The position numbers were made by a program, and so were the translations under genes. From Suillus spraguei (lineage: Eukaryota; Basidiomycota; Agaricomycetes; Boletales; Suillaceae): a DNA stretch of 64,000 nt. Below the pieces are notes generated by a model. It was given only the letters and a program-made list of their open reading frames with translations. It searched no databases and had not been told where the DNA came from. The stretch is from the NCBI GenBank assembly GCA_016800925.1, contig JABCPU010000150.1, positions 1 to 64,000 on the forward strand. The letters run 5' to 3'. How positions within the stretch are numbered: the first letter of the stretch is position 1; every line of letters starts with the position of its first letter. Shown in pieces: positions 33,279-45,132 of the stretch.

Positions 33279-35286
33279 TTAGAATTTCCATCCTCCCGCA
33301 AGTCCCATCACATCAGATGGATCCGTGGCAATCCTAATTAAACCTAGCTTATCCAAAGCAGCCTGGGAATACATATTCACCAAAGGCGTGCCAGGAGCCG
33401 CAGCATTGGGATATTGTAGTGCATTCGAAACGTTCTGGCCGGCGTCCACGGCAAACTGCTTCATGTAGGCAGCGCTCTCTGTACCAGCCTGGAGCATCAC
33501 CTCATCATAGCTCTCATTCGTCCATCCATATATAATCTCGATAAACGAGTGCCCCTGATCTGGACCCCGTAAAGAAGGGAAAGCAGACGGCGCCTCGGAG
33601 TGATTATAGAGTGATGGCAGGAGAGGGACCAAGTCGTATGAGATCAAAACTGCGCTTGATTCCAACAGCAGGTTGCCATAAAACTGGATGCTTTGATGAG
33701 TGGTGCCCTAATCAAGTGAAAAGTGCGTCTCACCACTGTCTGGTTCTGAATCATCACCAGCATTGGCAACGTGAATTCCTCGACAGCCACCCAGAACGTC
33801 ACAATCCTGTCCACGACTCAGCCACCCAAATCAATTGCTAAGCACCAAATGACGTACCTTAGGCTAGGTATCAAAGGTATGGTCTCAGCAAGGCTCACAA
33901 AAGTCCTCGTTGAGATGTTTTTCTCGATGCTTGGGATCGCCAAAAAATCGTCGTAAATGTCACCTGGGTTCGGTCCATCATAAAATAGAATGGCCGTTAT
34001 CACCGTCTATTGTGAAATTAGTTACTCGAATATGGTTCTCACAATTAATCGTAACGCACTGGCTCCCCTATCACGTAGTCGGTTGAGATGTACACAGCGG
34101 CTTTGGGATCAGTGACAGTCGACACCATATTGACTGTAGCATTATTGAATGCATCCCATTCAGCCTCCGCGTACGAGATAAGTCCGCCCTGTAACCAGTT
34201 ACCATTAGGGATTGTACCAGTACAGAAATACAGCGCATACCCAAACTTCAGACTGAGGATGTGCCTTCATGGTCACTGTGGCAACAATTCCCTGCAGCAG
34301 ATCAGCACGTGCACTGACATTTATGAAGCAATATCATTGCGCACAAAATTGTTGAATCCTCCCTGAAAGAAATCATCGTAAATGAGATGCTGACTATCTG
34401 CATGTCAAGATACTTACCCGAAGGGCATAGAATAGACCTGGATTTGAAGATTTTGTGACATTCGTGACTTGGCCATTAGGCAAAACAAGCTCCAACGATA
34501 CGATATTGTCGACCGACAAACCATACTCATTGCTGATGAATGAATATCCTGATCAGAAAACAAAACGTTCAATCGCCAATGTTTTCCACGAGTGGGTGAG
34601 CCTACCTCCTCCAAGGACGAAGCCGCCGACTCCAACACCGAAAGACCTTCCTCCTACAACGGTCACGTTGTATTGTAGGAGGGCAGAATAGACATCTTCC
34701 CAAACTAACCCCATGCCAAAAGTTACTGTCTGAGCATTCTGGTCGTATACGACTTCTGAGAACAGTCTCATAGCAATTTGGACTCCAAGGGTCGATGAAA
34801 ACCCTGGATTTGGTGAATGACCACCGCCCTTGACCTTTAACACAGCCGCCGCATGTGAAGATCAGATTAACCAAATAGTTGATGGACTCACGCCAAATGG
34901 GGTTCGGTTCACGCCCAATATTTGGAGCTAGTCTTCGTTAGCAAGCAGAATCGAACTTGGTATTTTTATTAAACTTACAGCGATTCCGACGTCCTGAGCG
35001 TTCGCCGGCTCAAAGGAGCATGTAGAATTTTGACTATTGGTAAAAGACCAATTCGCTGTATCATTGCCGAATTGGGGCGACCCTACAGATTGTTTAGTCC
35101 CTCTTGCGGCAATGAGTACTGAATGCACTCACCGTAGTAATATACATTGGATGCAGAGGAGACAGAGGCAGCAATCTCCTGGCAGGTCGCATTATAGTCA
35201 ACTCCTGAGCCTGTCCACAGTCCTGTGGACGTGAAGAGGTTGATGAGGCCTGAGATAACTGACAAAGGAACTTGAAGGAGCGTCAT
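33279..35286 (-). CDS. Secreted FAD-linked (berberine-bridge-like) oxidase, copy 1, intact
   Basis: This is a predicted secreted flavoenzyme of the VAO/PCMH FAD-binding fold that oxidises a small substrate (sugar, alcohol or alkaloid-like) with O2. The actual substrate is unknown. Exons (minus): 35286-35133, 35082-34979, 34927-34892, 34834-34606, 34548-34418, 34362-34345, 34291-34241, 34188-34060, 34006-33858, 33806-33734 and 33683-33279, totalling 1479 nt (492 residues) with no internal stop. A signal peptide (VPLSVISGLINLFTSTG) is followed by a mature N-terminus with conserved Cys pairs. The FAD region has VKGGGHSPNPGFSST, whose His is the usual covalent flavin anchor, then GMGLVWEDVYSALLQYNVTV, VGVGGFVLGGG and NEYGLSVDNIVSLELVLPNG. 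The C-terminal substrate/BBE-like part ends DPSDVMGLAGGWKF. I do not see the second (Cys) flavin link. Exon 6 is only 18 nt (GGFNNF). It is the leftmost of five related copies. Confidence 0.9.
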
Positions 35287-37335
35287 TTGCTTTGACGAGA
35301 GAATAAAACATCAGCGGTTTTCAGCATGACTCTTCAATTAAATCAGAAAATTCAGAAGGCATGAGAAAGCCGCCGCCACCGGATCGAGAGAATAATAGCA
35401 AAGCTCTGAATTGGGTTAGAGTCAGGAGCGAGTGGATCAACTACATGATGATGATGCAAGAGCCGAAGCGCTCACCTCAACGACTGTTAGACCCATCAAA
35501 ACACCGCTAGTGTGTATAGCCGGTTACTGCCTTATATGCGTATGGCTTACAAACCCTCCAGGATCGTTCATTCTTGATGATTATATGGATGCATCGTTTG
35601 ATATGACAGATATGTCTCTTGCAATCCTCATTGCCTTTTAGTTGAGTTTCAAAGGGTTTGTTTGTTTCCCGAATACACGAGGACCCCTACAATATTTCTC
35701 GCATTGGGGTCCACCATTTGCTGACTAGACCCTCGTCTGCGTACCCACGAGACTTAAGGATAATTAGACAAACTCAGCTGGGCTGAGCCCAAGAATTGAG
35801 GAGTCCTACTAGTGCACTCCTTGATTTAACATCTGTGTATTTAGCGGTTGAACCGCTACAACCGTCACTGTCACCCTGCCGCAGCCAACGTCACACCTCG
35901 TCGAGGAACAATTGTATGTATTTTTAACTGTTCTCCGTTGTTCTGATTGTCTTCATTCTTAAGTTTTGTGACATCCAAATGCAGTCAATGTCGAGCATGA
36001 GGCACCTAATTGGAGTGTAGTTCCGGCCTCATTAATCATTGGTTCAATACTACACCGGCTCACTGCGCGAGTTCTCCGCCTTTCTTCGCTTTATTCATGT
36101 GAACCATACATCTGATAGTACTGTCCATGAGACCGTTTGACGGACATGAACCTTGTCTCTAAAAGGCATGGTATGATTTGTGTTCGACCGGCTGACAATT
36201 GTCAACCCCAGACTCATCAATCCCTTGATAAGCGCCCATATTCTGATAGCCGTGTTACCCGCAGTGACTTGTTTCGTACTGCTGCCTTCAATGTCTGTTT
36301 GCGAGTTACTGCAAGTCGACGAAGGCTGCGCGGGAGTGTGGCAATCGAAACTTCAACTTTCTTTGCTTCAAGCAGCTACTCTCGAATTTCGTCGAGAAAT
36401 AGGGATGGCTTGACATCAAGAATATCTAATATCTCCACGCTCAGCACCTCGCCAATGAGCTACTAGTAGTTTACCATACGCTATTTCACAGCTACTAACA
36501 CCTCCGTCTCAGGTCAGCGCTCCGTGCCGCTTGTCATGCCTACATTATTGTGTCATAGGATGAAGGTGCGCTACAGCTAGGTATAGTGGTATTTATGATC
36601 TATTTCCAACTTACATTAACATCAAAAATATCCAAATCCACCGTAGACATACTTTGATGTATCCGTCAAACTCGACTTAAGGACGACGAGGAGATACAGA
36701 CAGGCAGCGGCTATCCGAGTCCCATAATCTATAGCATGGGACAGTAGCGTCAACCCAATCTCCGTCACTCATGATCTTCTGCGATCATCGCATCAGAGAA
36801 TTCAGTCCTGTTGTACTATGTACTCTTGCGGTTTAACCTCGACGATTGGAGTAAGAGCCGGTGCTTCTCGAGCCGGAAGCAAGTGTCAACACCATCATTG
36901 CCAGCGCAGATGAGTCTCATCTCACTCTAACCAGAGTAGGTCATGAACCAAACAGTGACGTGCCACCAAATGGTGTCTTTCACCGAGGACAACGGAGTCA
37001 CAGAACAGTGGCAAAATTCTAGAATGTATTTCCCTTTGCCTCATAGGTACGTGTATTGGTGATTGCCGTCCGCAAGAAGTGCTAACTTCAATCAGATTGT
37101 CACGAGTTTTTGACTCTGCTATGATAATGTATGTTAGATGCCACTGTGACCTTAGGAATGGCATTATAGCCACGGCAGCCTGATGTTTTACAGGACTATG
37201 CTAACTGTTGTCTTGGACTATCTCGATGCGTGGAGCTTGCCTTTGTCGTAGGACTGACATGATACATGAAACATATCCCCATCTCAAGGTGCTTCGCTAG
37301 TTTCACTCATGTGAATGCTCTACCTGTAGACCACG
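35287..37335. other. Gene-poor 2 kb between oxidase copy 1 and the WD40-tail fragment
   Basis: The first 200 bases are the upstream side of oxidase copy 1. The rest has short open frames on both strands (longest about 109 codons plus, 36137-36466) without recognisable domains. No gene supported. Confidence 0.4.
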
Positions 37336-37900
37336 CTACGAACATAGTGAAATTGCCATGATACAGAAGGACCTGAATGAACGCTGGAAGCTTGAAGGAT
37401 AGTATGACTGAAGGCGTGAGTCGGCTTGATTGGAATTCTTCGGTACTGAAGCAGAAGACGAGGCTGTAACTTCGGTGAAAACAAAACATGAAAATAGCAT
37501 ATGAAAATGAGATACATACTTCAGGGTGACCAGTTGCATTGAATTATCGGCCTCATTGTCATTCATACATTGTATATCTGTAGTCGCTTCTGCATCAGAT
37601 TCAGGGGTGGTGCAATATCTCTGAATATGTTTGAATAGGATGAAATCGGACCAAAGGCAAGTCACTCGCATCTTCATTGCCAGCAGGAGCTACTTCGACA
37701 GTGCGGCTGGAATTTCCTACGGAAAATAAGTTGAAATTCCAGATGCCAAAATGTACGGAGCCAAGTAGATGGGTAAATGAATGAGAGATAATGGACCCGC
37801 AGGTTGAGTTCGCGATAAGACGCATGATTTACATAAATTGTAGGCGAATAAATTATTGCCCTGTATCAAAGTTAGTTGGGCAAGAGCCGAGGAACGAAGA
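37336..37900 (-). pseudogene. Inverted partial copy of the WW-WD40 gene's C-terminus
   Basis: The minus strand encodes FNLFSVGNSSRTVEVAPAGN followed by EDASDLPLVRFHPIQTYSEI, nearly the same as FNLFSVGNSSRTVEVAPAHD and the residues after it in the gene at 45-47 kb (plus). The next exon-like part, TPESDAEATTDIQCMNDNEA, also matches TPESDAEAAAAMQRTNDNES there. Upstream there is LNLRVHYLSFIYPSTWL-type sequence in a shifted frame. No WW or WD40 repeats are present, so only the tail was copied and inverted. Confidence 0.7.
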
Positions 37901-39147
37901 AAATTCTACTGACATATCTCACTGAGCCTCCAGTATTCAATCCTGTTTGAAGTGCATTGAAAATCTAGCAAAAAGCTACCGAGCAAGTCGATGCCGCTGT
38001 GATTGGATTTCTTCAGACATGTGAAGTACTATAGACAGTGTACATGTGCATAGCTTGAAAGTTGAGAACCTTGTCGCTGTGTCGGTGGAGGATGCAAAAC
38101 TGATACGGGAAACCCCGGACCCGCGACTTCTCTTCCCACTGACTCCCTCTTTTTACATAAATATGAATTGTCTAAACTTCAAGTTCAAAGCGCTTGGCTT
38201 TTCAAATTCACGACCCAACAATTGTTACTCGGTAACTGGCCACCTAGCCAGGCTACGAGAGACATTGATTTGAGTTTCATATATATGCAAGCCAATGTAA
38301 CATGGTCAGACCGCCGCCCGCATAACCGTTACACCAAAAGGTGAAATACTGAAAGCTTAGCTTTCAGCATCAGCGGCGGTATATGTACTGATTATGGGAA
38401 CTCAGGTAAGCCAGTGTGCTTACAGCCAAGTATCATAATTTCCCTCAGTTATTCCTGACCCTCATGATGCTGCGGTTTTTCGCCATTTTACTCCAATGGT
38501 CGATCGACAGTCAGCGCTCTGGTGTAACCTCAAGACATGTTGCCGTTTAGCATTTTCATACATGATACACTAACATTATTTGTAGCATGATCCATAGCCT
38601 TCTGGGTCATGTCCGTCCGCTTCAAACGGGAAATGATCTCGGAGGTTCAGATAAGGATTCATATTGGAGGAACATCCTAATTCGACTTGTGCTCTTGCCA
38701 GCTGTTGGCTTATGCATTGTGGTTGCGACAACCATTGTACTCACGACAAGGCCACCAGTCTCTTCCAAGGCTATCGCCGACTAGAAGCAGTTACGACCTT
38801 TCAAAAACCCCGTTTTTGCGTCCGCATTCTACCATCCTGAGGGACGTCAAGGTTATTACGGTACAGGTACTTACCACAGTTGTCCATGCTTGAAAATATG
38901 ACAAGACCTTTAATTTCCGTTTCAGAAACTCTACTATAGATGCGCATTGTTCGTATTTGGCTCTTTTGATATCTTTACTAGTATATAGCAGCAGCGATAG
39001 TGGCTTTCGTCTGTGCGGCCTTGGCAGGATAATCGCCCACACAGATCACTGGAACCAATTCTACTCGTTATGATACTAAGGGTTCGCATGCTGTACTTGT
39101 AAGTTGCTCGCAATAATCTTCGTGTACAAGAGTTATATGCTTCTCGA
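37901..39147. other. Gene-poor, with one membrane-anchor-like frame
   Basis: At 38587-38784 (plus) a short frame gives IRLVLLPAVGLCIVVATTIV, one clear hydrophobic span, then ends. It may be a leftover exon of a membrane protein. Bases about 38800-39110 duplicate 32630-32960. No complete gene. Confidence 0.35.
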
Positions 39148-39900
39148 ATGTCCAGTCAGAATTTCCGTCCTCCCACATGTTTCATCACATCATGTGGGTC
39201 CACAGCCCTCCTAATGAAACATAACCTCACCAAAGCATTCCCATACATATCCACCAAAGGTGTACTAGGAGCCGTAGCATTGGGGTATAGTAATGCATTC
39301 GCAACGTTCTGGCCAGCGTCCACAGCAAACTGCTTTCATGTAGGCAACGCTCTCTGTGCCATTACCTTATCATCTGTCGGATGCACCATCCACATATCAT
39401 CTCAATAAACAAGTGCCCCTGTCCTGGATCCCGTAAAGAAAGGAAGATGGCGCCTTGGGGTGATCATAGTTGATAGACTCATTGTAAATAGGGTCTGTTC
39501 CTTGGCCAATATTTGGAGCTAGTCTTCGTTAGCAAGGAGAATTAAACATTAAACTTACAGCGATTCCGACATTCTGAGTATTCGTGGGCTTAAAAAGCAT
39601 ACAGGTTTACAGGAGTGTCACTATTGGTATAAGACCAATTCTCGATATCATTGATGAATCGGGATGACCCTATGGATTGATTGGTCCCTTTTGCAGTAAT
39701 GAGTATTGAATACAGTCACCTTCGTAATACATATTGGACGCAGGGGAGACACAGTGAGCAATCTCATAACAAGTGTTGATATAATGAAGTATCTCGGGCC
39801 ACATATCGTTCCACATCGAGAGAATAAAAGCTCTGAATCAGGTTAAAGTCTGCACAACTATTACACGATGCAAGAGCTCACCTCGGCGAGAGTTTGGTTG
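39148..39900 (-). pseudogene. FAD-linked oxidase copy 2, internal-deletion relic
   Basis: The region at 39148-39465 matches the last exon and stop region of the other oxidase copies (shared blocks GCATTCGCAACGTTCTGGCC and CAGCGTCCACAGCAAACTGC), with small indels that break the frame. From about 39505 the sequence jumps straight to the part found around exons 1-3 (the TTGGCCAATATTTGGAGCTA and GTCTTCGTTAGCAAG blocks, then the exon 2 equivalent to about 39800). Everything between, including the FAD-binding region and the VGVGGFVLGGG segment, is gone. The upstream flank at about 40040-40160 matches that of copy 3. Not functional. Confidence 0.85.
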
Positions 39901-40552
39901 GTATTAAACTCGGACTTGCCCTGAGCATGGTTTCGAGAAACTCGAACGAACAGAGTCGGATCCGAGGGTAGAAAATCACTGATATGAACACTTAACTTAG
40001 ACGCCTTACGGACGCTTTACAGATGCCAATGTTCAGCTCACCACATCTGACTGATGGACGCAAACACTTGAACCATTGTCTATACAAACTCGGTACTGAA
40101 CATATGATAACCACCGATGAATTCTCCGCAAGGTGGCGCTGTCCGCAACATTTCTAGTATTCTCGATTCTTGAGGCCGTTGAAAGACGATGTTGTGTAAT
40201 CAACGTCAGGTCATAACAAGCTATCTTCCATTCAGTGATGTGTAACCCTCACTTTTTCCTGCACAAGAGCACGTTTAGACTTGTGGCAACAACAGGAAAA
40301 ATGACTGAATGTAAAAGTGCTATCGAATAATTATGCATCCGAATGCGAACACGTCTGAAGCTCAACTTGTGTCAATTCATGCGTCAATTGAGAGTGTGCG
40401 GTCCTGGACTGAGTAGATAAGTCGCGGACCTTGGTGGTGCAAAACTGTAGGTGCATCCGGGTAACGACGATCGTGTGCATGATGATTTGAAATGTCGCAA
40501 ACATGTTCGAGTAGCTGAACTACGTAAAAATTATCAGGACACTCAGCCGATA
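39901..40552. other. Upstream flank of oxidase copy 2
   Basis: Contains CATCTGACTGAT, TATACAAACTC and GGCGCTGTCCGCA blocks shared with 49680-49800 upstream of copy 3. This shows that the duplicated unit included promoter-side DNA. No gene. Confidence 0.55.
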
Positions 40553-41899
40553 TCAAGTTGGATTCGGATTTGCACGCACTAAGAAATACTCAATGGCTAA
40601 AATATTGACCACCGATAAAGCTAGAATTGAAAGATTAATTCCGTTTTGACAGCCATAAAGGTAGTACTTGCTTAGCCCAGTTACGAAGTAAAAAATATTG
40701 TGTTGTAGAAGGATATCAAGTAGCAGACACCCTCTTTTGCGGTATGCCCAATACACGCGAATCATGGTGAGTACTATGATCTCTGAGGCAAAAAGTGAGC
40801 ACTCGACCACATCCACAGCTTGACGATCTCACCGGTCTCAAATGCTACCAGAAGTATCCAAGGATATGCAGCCATTTTGTCGTAGGATAGTGAATAACAA
40901 CCGCCGCCCATGTCTGACAGTTGGACTGTCATCAACCTGCATTGAGAAATTTACATGTAGCTCTTCTTGATGAGACTCACGTTTCAACCGACGCGAAATT
41001 TTCATTGTCATTATCACGTTCAAGATCGCCAGACACTGAAATGAGGTGCGTCAGGGTACAGAATATGGAAACGCAACTGTGTACGTACGAGTATCGTTGA
41101 CAACATAAGGGCTAGAATGGATTTCTTGTGTCCCCATAATGCATAGGTGCGGAGGACGAAAATGCCTGGAGATCCTGTCAGTATTCTGCATGAATACACT
41201 GTAAAAACGTAATACCTTCTGCACAAGTTACGCAGAATGCAGCAGCACCTAAAGGACGAACTTGAAGCGGAACAGGTAATTCCATGATTGCGATGCTTAC
41301 AAACCCATGTTGTATGTAGAAATTTACAGGTCTGAATCGGCAAATCCTCAAAACGGCAGGTAACATCATTTCTGATAAAATGCTTACTACGATTCTTTCA
41401 CTCTGGAGATATGCACTTCCATATCCTGGTTAACAGCGAGCTGACAATAGAGCATGCAAAAGGGACCCACTGTACAAGTGTACACAGAGCAAGAAAACTG
41501 GCAAGTATCTCGCCATGACATAAAGGATACTTCCTTTCTTCCACGGTGGCCCATAAATCAAAGATACCTATACACAACAGTTAGCCTGTGGATGACAAGC
41601 CACATCTCGAAAGATCAAATCACCTCCCGGTCCAAGGTCAGGAAACAATCGTAGACCTGTGAATTAATGTTTGTGAATGGTGGCAGGACAAATGACAAGA
41701 GCGCGCACCCACAAAACCGCTAGTGATACTGACACGAACCTTGTTAGCTGTGAGATATTACTATGGTTGAAATGATAGCACCGGAAAAATACTGTCAGTG
41801 CCAAGATCATAAATGAGTGGAGCACGAATACCAACAAAAATTACTTACATTCTGGAACTGAAGGATGATTAAGAGGTCAATAAAGTTTTGCAAATCCAT
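40553..41899 (-). CDS. DUF6533-type fungal multi-pass membrane protein
   Basis: This belongs to the family of seven-helix-like membrane proteins that is highly expanded in Agaricomycetes; function unknown. First exons (minus): 41899-41849 (MDLQNFIDLLIILQFQN), 41792-41763 (YFSGAIISTI), 41656-41624 (VYDCFLTLDRE), then from 41567 VSLIYGPPWKKGSILYVMAR and YLPVFLLCVHLY. This reproduces the YDxxLTLxREV...W...K...RYLP pattern of the domain. Further exons give FVLRTYALWGHKKSILALML, LAILNVIMTMKISRRL, LSYDKMAAYPWILLVAFET, then from about 40810 CSLFASEIIVLTMIRVYWAY and the last helices, ending FLVRANPNPT at 40553. Middle splice sites around 41180-41450 are not fully resolved, so the exact length (about 300 residues) is approximate. 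Confidence 0.75.
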
Positions 41900-42719
41900 G
41901 CTTAGAGAGCTGGATGAAGAAAGGCACTACTATCGCTGATCACGGTAGTGTAAGGCTTGCGGTGGTTCGAAGGGGAAAAGAGAATAGAACGAGAGAGAGA
42001 TAAGAGAGGTGAGAGGCGATAGCGGCGAGGGACGGATCGACGTAGTTAGGACACGAACTGGACTATACTTTCGAGAGAGGTTAGCAGACAAGACGTTCTA
42101 AGGACTTTCTAAGGTGCTTTTTGAGCGGGGAATCTAGGATAGAATTCGCTGTCAAGTAAGGAATGTACATGCGCTAGTTATACTGCGAAATGGTAAGGGT
42201 CCTCGGCGACGGATGAGCCGAACGATTAGGTGAGAGCGGAGGCAGAAGAGAGTGGCGTCGCGCTTGACAGGGTAGAGTAGAACGGAGAGAATGAGAGTAC
42301 GAAAATTTGAATGAGTGGCGATATAATGACGAGAGTTGCATAGCATGTAGCATGTGGTCGGTCTCGAACGTTCCTAGTTTGAAGCGTGGTCCGCGCGTAG
42401 AGCACGTGCGGTCCTTACAGTAGGCAGAATATATAGCAACCAACAAAATTCCAATCAGGGTCATTATCCATAATGTCAAGCGTGATTCACCAGGACTCAC
42501 GCTGTATAGCAACATGATAAGTAACCATGTCAAGCAAGGGAAATGAAGGGTCAAAGATCTTTGACTGGTGAGCACCAAGTGCCAAGCACGGGCACCGCAC
42601 GCATAACAAACCTTACATTCAGGGTCGTCAACACCTGCGAGCGTGTAACTATACGGTCCCATACCCTGGTGGTCGACTTATGAACATTTTGTGAAAGTAA
42701 ACATGGTCGTCAAATTGGA
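41900..42719. other. Intergenic, purine-rich
   Basis: A strongly GA-rich stretch (about 41960-42040, with GAGAGAGATAAGAGAGG) upstream of the DUF6533 gene could be promoter or 5' leader sequence. The 162-codon minus frame at 42174-42662 has hydrophobic parts but no recognisable domain, and I do not call it. Confidence 0.35.
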
Positions 42720-43551
42720 CTATCTGTGACAGCTTGCTGTACCCTGGCACCAGGATATGCCAGCACCATCTTTAGCCTTCACAACCTCGTCATCATTAAA
42801 CTGAATGCGGTGGACAAGAGCCTTGTAAGTATCGCCTGTGATAGCCTTTCCGTGTACATTCTGCGAGAGTAAGGGCACAATAATCGCGCCACTGTGACCA
42901 CCGACAACAGTTACCGGAGAGTCTGCGGGTTTGGCTCCTGCAATGCCAGCGGTGAAGCAAGCGGCACGAACGACATCAAGGGTCGTTACACCAAATAAGC
43001 GAGTAGGGTTGTAAACGCCAGCTTTCCGAGAGGTAATAATGGGAACAGTCGAGTTGACACTGAGGATTTGAGATGACAAGAATGTGGGAAGTAGGGGCGA
43101 CACGGTCAATTGCTGCTGCAAGGTTACAGACAATGGAAGACACAAACAACTTGCATTATATAGATCATCACGAGTCATCTATAAAAAGGTATTAGAGTGG
43201 AGTAATAGATGAATTATAAGACTTGCGCCGGGCTGAAAGGCAGGGTCAGGACTAGAAAGCATGAGGATAGAAAGAGGAAACACATCTTTCTTGGGACTCC
43301 AGCAGGGATGACAACGACTTGGACACCGTCAAGGGCTTCGTCAAGCTTGTCTGCAGGATAACCCTTGACCTCGGAAGTTGATTGAATTATTATCCTATGA
43401 TTGACATATGTAGCAAGTAATGTCGTACCTCACTGTGAGCGTCGACATGCCTTACTACATCAGCTGCGACACCAGGTGCGCCACAGATATCATAGAGACT
43501 GAGAGAGGTAACGAAGGGATCAGTCTTGAGAAGGAGTGACAATAAGGGAGT
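42720..43551 (-). pseudogene. mdh: Mitochondrial-type malate dehydrogenase pseudogene
   Basis: Malate dehydrogenase interconverts malate and oxaloacetate with NAD. The minus strand preserves the middle of the enzyme: [51 protein letters not shown] and PAGVPRK, then MTRDDLYN, SHILVISNP, VNSTVPII, GVYNPTRLFGVTTLDVVRA, VGGHSGAIIVPLL (catalytic His) and VVKAKDGAG. The N-terminal NAD-binding GxGxxG part and the last third are missing. Frameshifts separate MTRDDLYN, the ISNP block and VNST. The sequence after KDGAG runs into a stop at 42720. Introns are still present, for example GTGAGG...CCGAG before KGYPADK and a GC-type donor GCAAGT before MTRDDL. It therefore arose by DNA duplication, not retroposition. 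Not functional. Confidence 0.85.
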
Positions 43552-45132
43552 TCGAAGTTAAATGCCCAACACCTCAAGAGATGGGCAAAACAAGAGTTCA
43601 TGACATACACCTGGCGTAACTTCGAACGCCCCCCACCTGCGCTTCCCGATAAGTAAGCCTTAACTCAGAAGGGTCATAGACTTACCTCATGCTCGTGCCT
43701 CGTACTTAGTCATGACAATACCTTACAATAAGTCATTCACGTGACCTCCATAATGTGTCTCTGACCAACGTTGACTCGGAATTCAAATATTGACTCATTA
43801 CACCATATGCTATCGTGATCTTATCTCTCTTCGTGGTCCCTTCAACTCGAGACCGACATTTGTACGCCAAAGAGTTTAGCACCCTCCGCCGCCAGCTTCT
43901 CTTCTTCTTAAACTCCTGCCCAGTTCAATAAAGTACTGAAGGAAAGTGCTCGTCGCCCAAAACTCCATTTTGCGTAGCACCCCAGGCTTTCTATGCGTAA
44001 CAACCTTCTTTCTCATGGGAGACAACCAGTCTTTCCCATTATCGATTGGCAGCGACGATTAGCTTTTGAAGCCGATTTTTATGTGCATATATATATACCA
44101 TGCACTGGTATCATTTGATTGCTCGTCTTCGAAGAAAATCCAGGCCGCTTTGGTACAGGCCAGTCATCTAGCCGTCCATATTTATAACAAGCGGCGTTCT
44201 TTCTTTCAGGAACAATCCTACAATCTTTAAGTATGAGTCGACATGTGTCTCATTTCTGGCGGGGCCTGAGTAGGGGACAGTTGTATAGCTAAATTGTGCA
44301 CAATGGTTGTGGTAGGAGTCAATTTACTCATCACAATACTTTGGATTCATGAACTCTTCCTTGTCATCTCAGCATCATACGATATATAGGTTCAACTTCA
44401 CATCTGCTTCAATCATGTGGTCTCCAATTTGTTCAGCCACGGGCCTTCAAAGCTTCAGGCCTAGGTTCGATTTCCAGTGATACATAGCGGATTATTAGGA
44501 GAAATGGAGGCAGTTTTACTATGCGCCATGTATGGTGTACGGACCGGAGTATTGATATATGCACAGTGGCTGAAGTATATTTCATTAGCAAAACATAACG
44601 AACCAAGATACTTCAGAATGCAATGCCGGTTTATGTAAACGGGAACACCGCCTCTAATGACATGGACATGCAGTGCAAGGGAGGCGCCTGCGAATACAGC
44701 ACAAGAAGCAGAGCATCTGGCAGGTTGCTTCCTTTCTTCCACCATCTTTTCTCGTTCCTGACTTTGATTTTGCTCGTTATTCAGCTTAGCCTCTATCTGT
44801 CCAACCGTCTGCAAGCACAGCAATAATTTCTTTCTCGATCAGAGTCATGCTCAGCAAAGCGAACGAGTCAAGCACATCAGCAAGACCAAGAGGAGCACAA
44901 CAAGAGGCGCTATCAAACTCACTAGCACATGTTGTACCGCTTCGGACGAGCGCGAGGAATCCACCACTCTATGGTGCACAGCACCTCCAGGATGCACTTT
45001 GGGAAGCAACCGCATCGCAGTGATATCCGCCAGCTTACTCACCATGAAGCAGGCGGGAATGAAGCCCTCCCTCCTCTATGGCATCAGCTCAAGGTAGTGG
45101 ATGAAACTCAATACCAAGACAAAAAGCTCACC
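43552..45132. other. 1.6 kb without a supported gene
   Basis: Short frames only. No continuation of the malate dehydrogenase N-terminus is found. The plus-strand frame 44623-44826 ends in a hydrophobic stretch but has no other support. The last few hundred bases should be the promoter side of the WW-WD40 gene. Confidence 0.4.

Noticed and set aside
42174..42662. 162-codon minus frame that might continue the malate dehydrogenase gene
   Set aside because: None of the expected C-terminal malate dehydrogenase motifs are present, and it starts after the pseudogene has already terminated.
44450..44480. GGTTCGATTTCC resembling a tRNA B-box
   Set aside because: I could find no A-box, no foldable anticodon arm and no acceptor stem at the right spacing.
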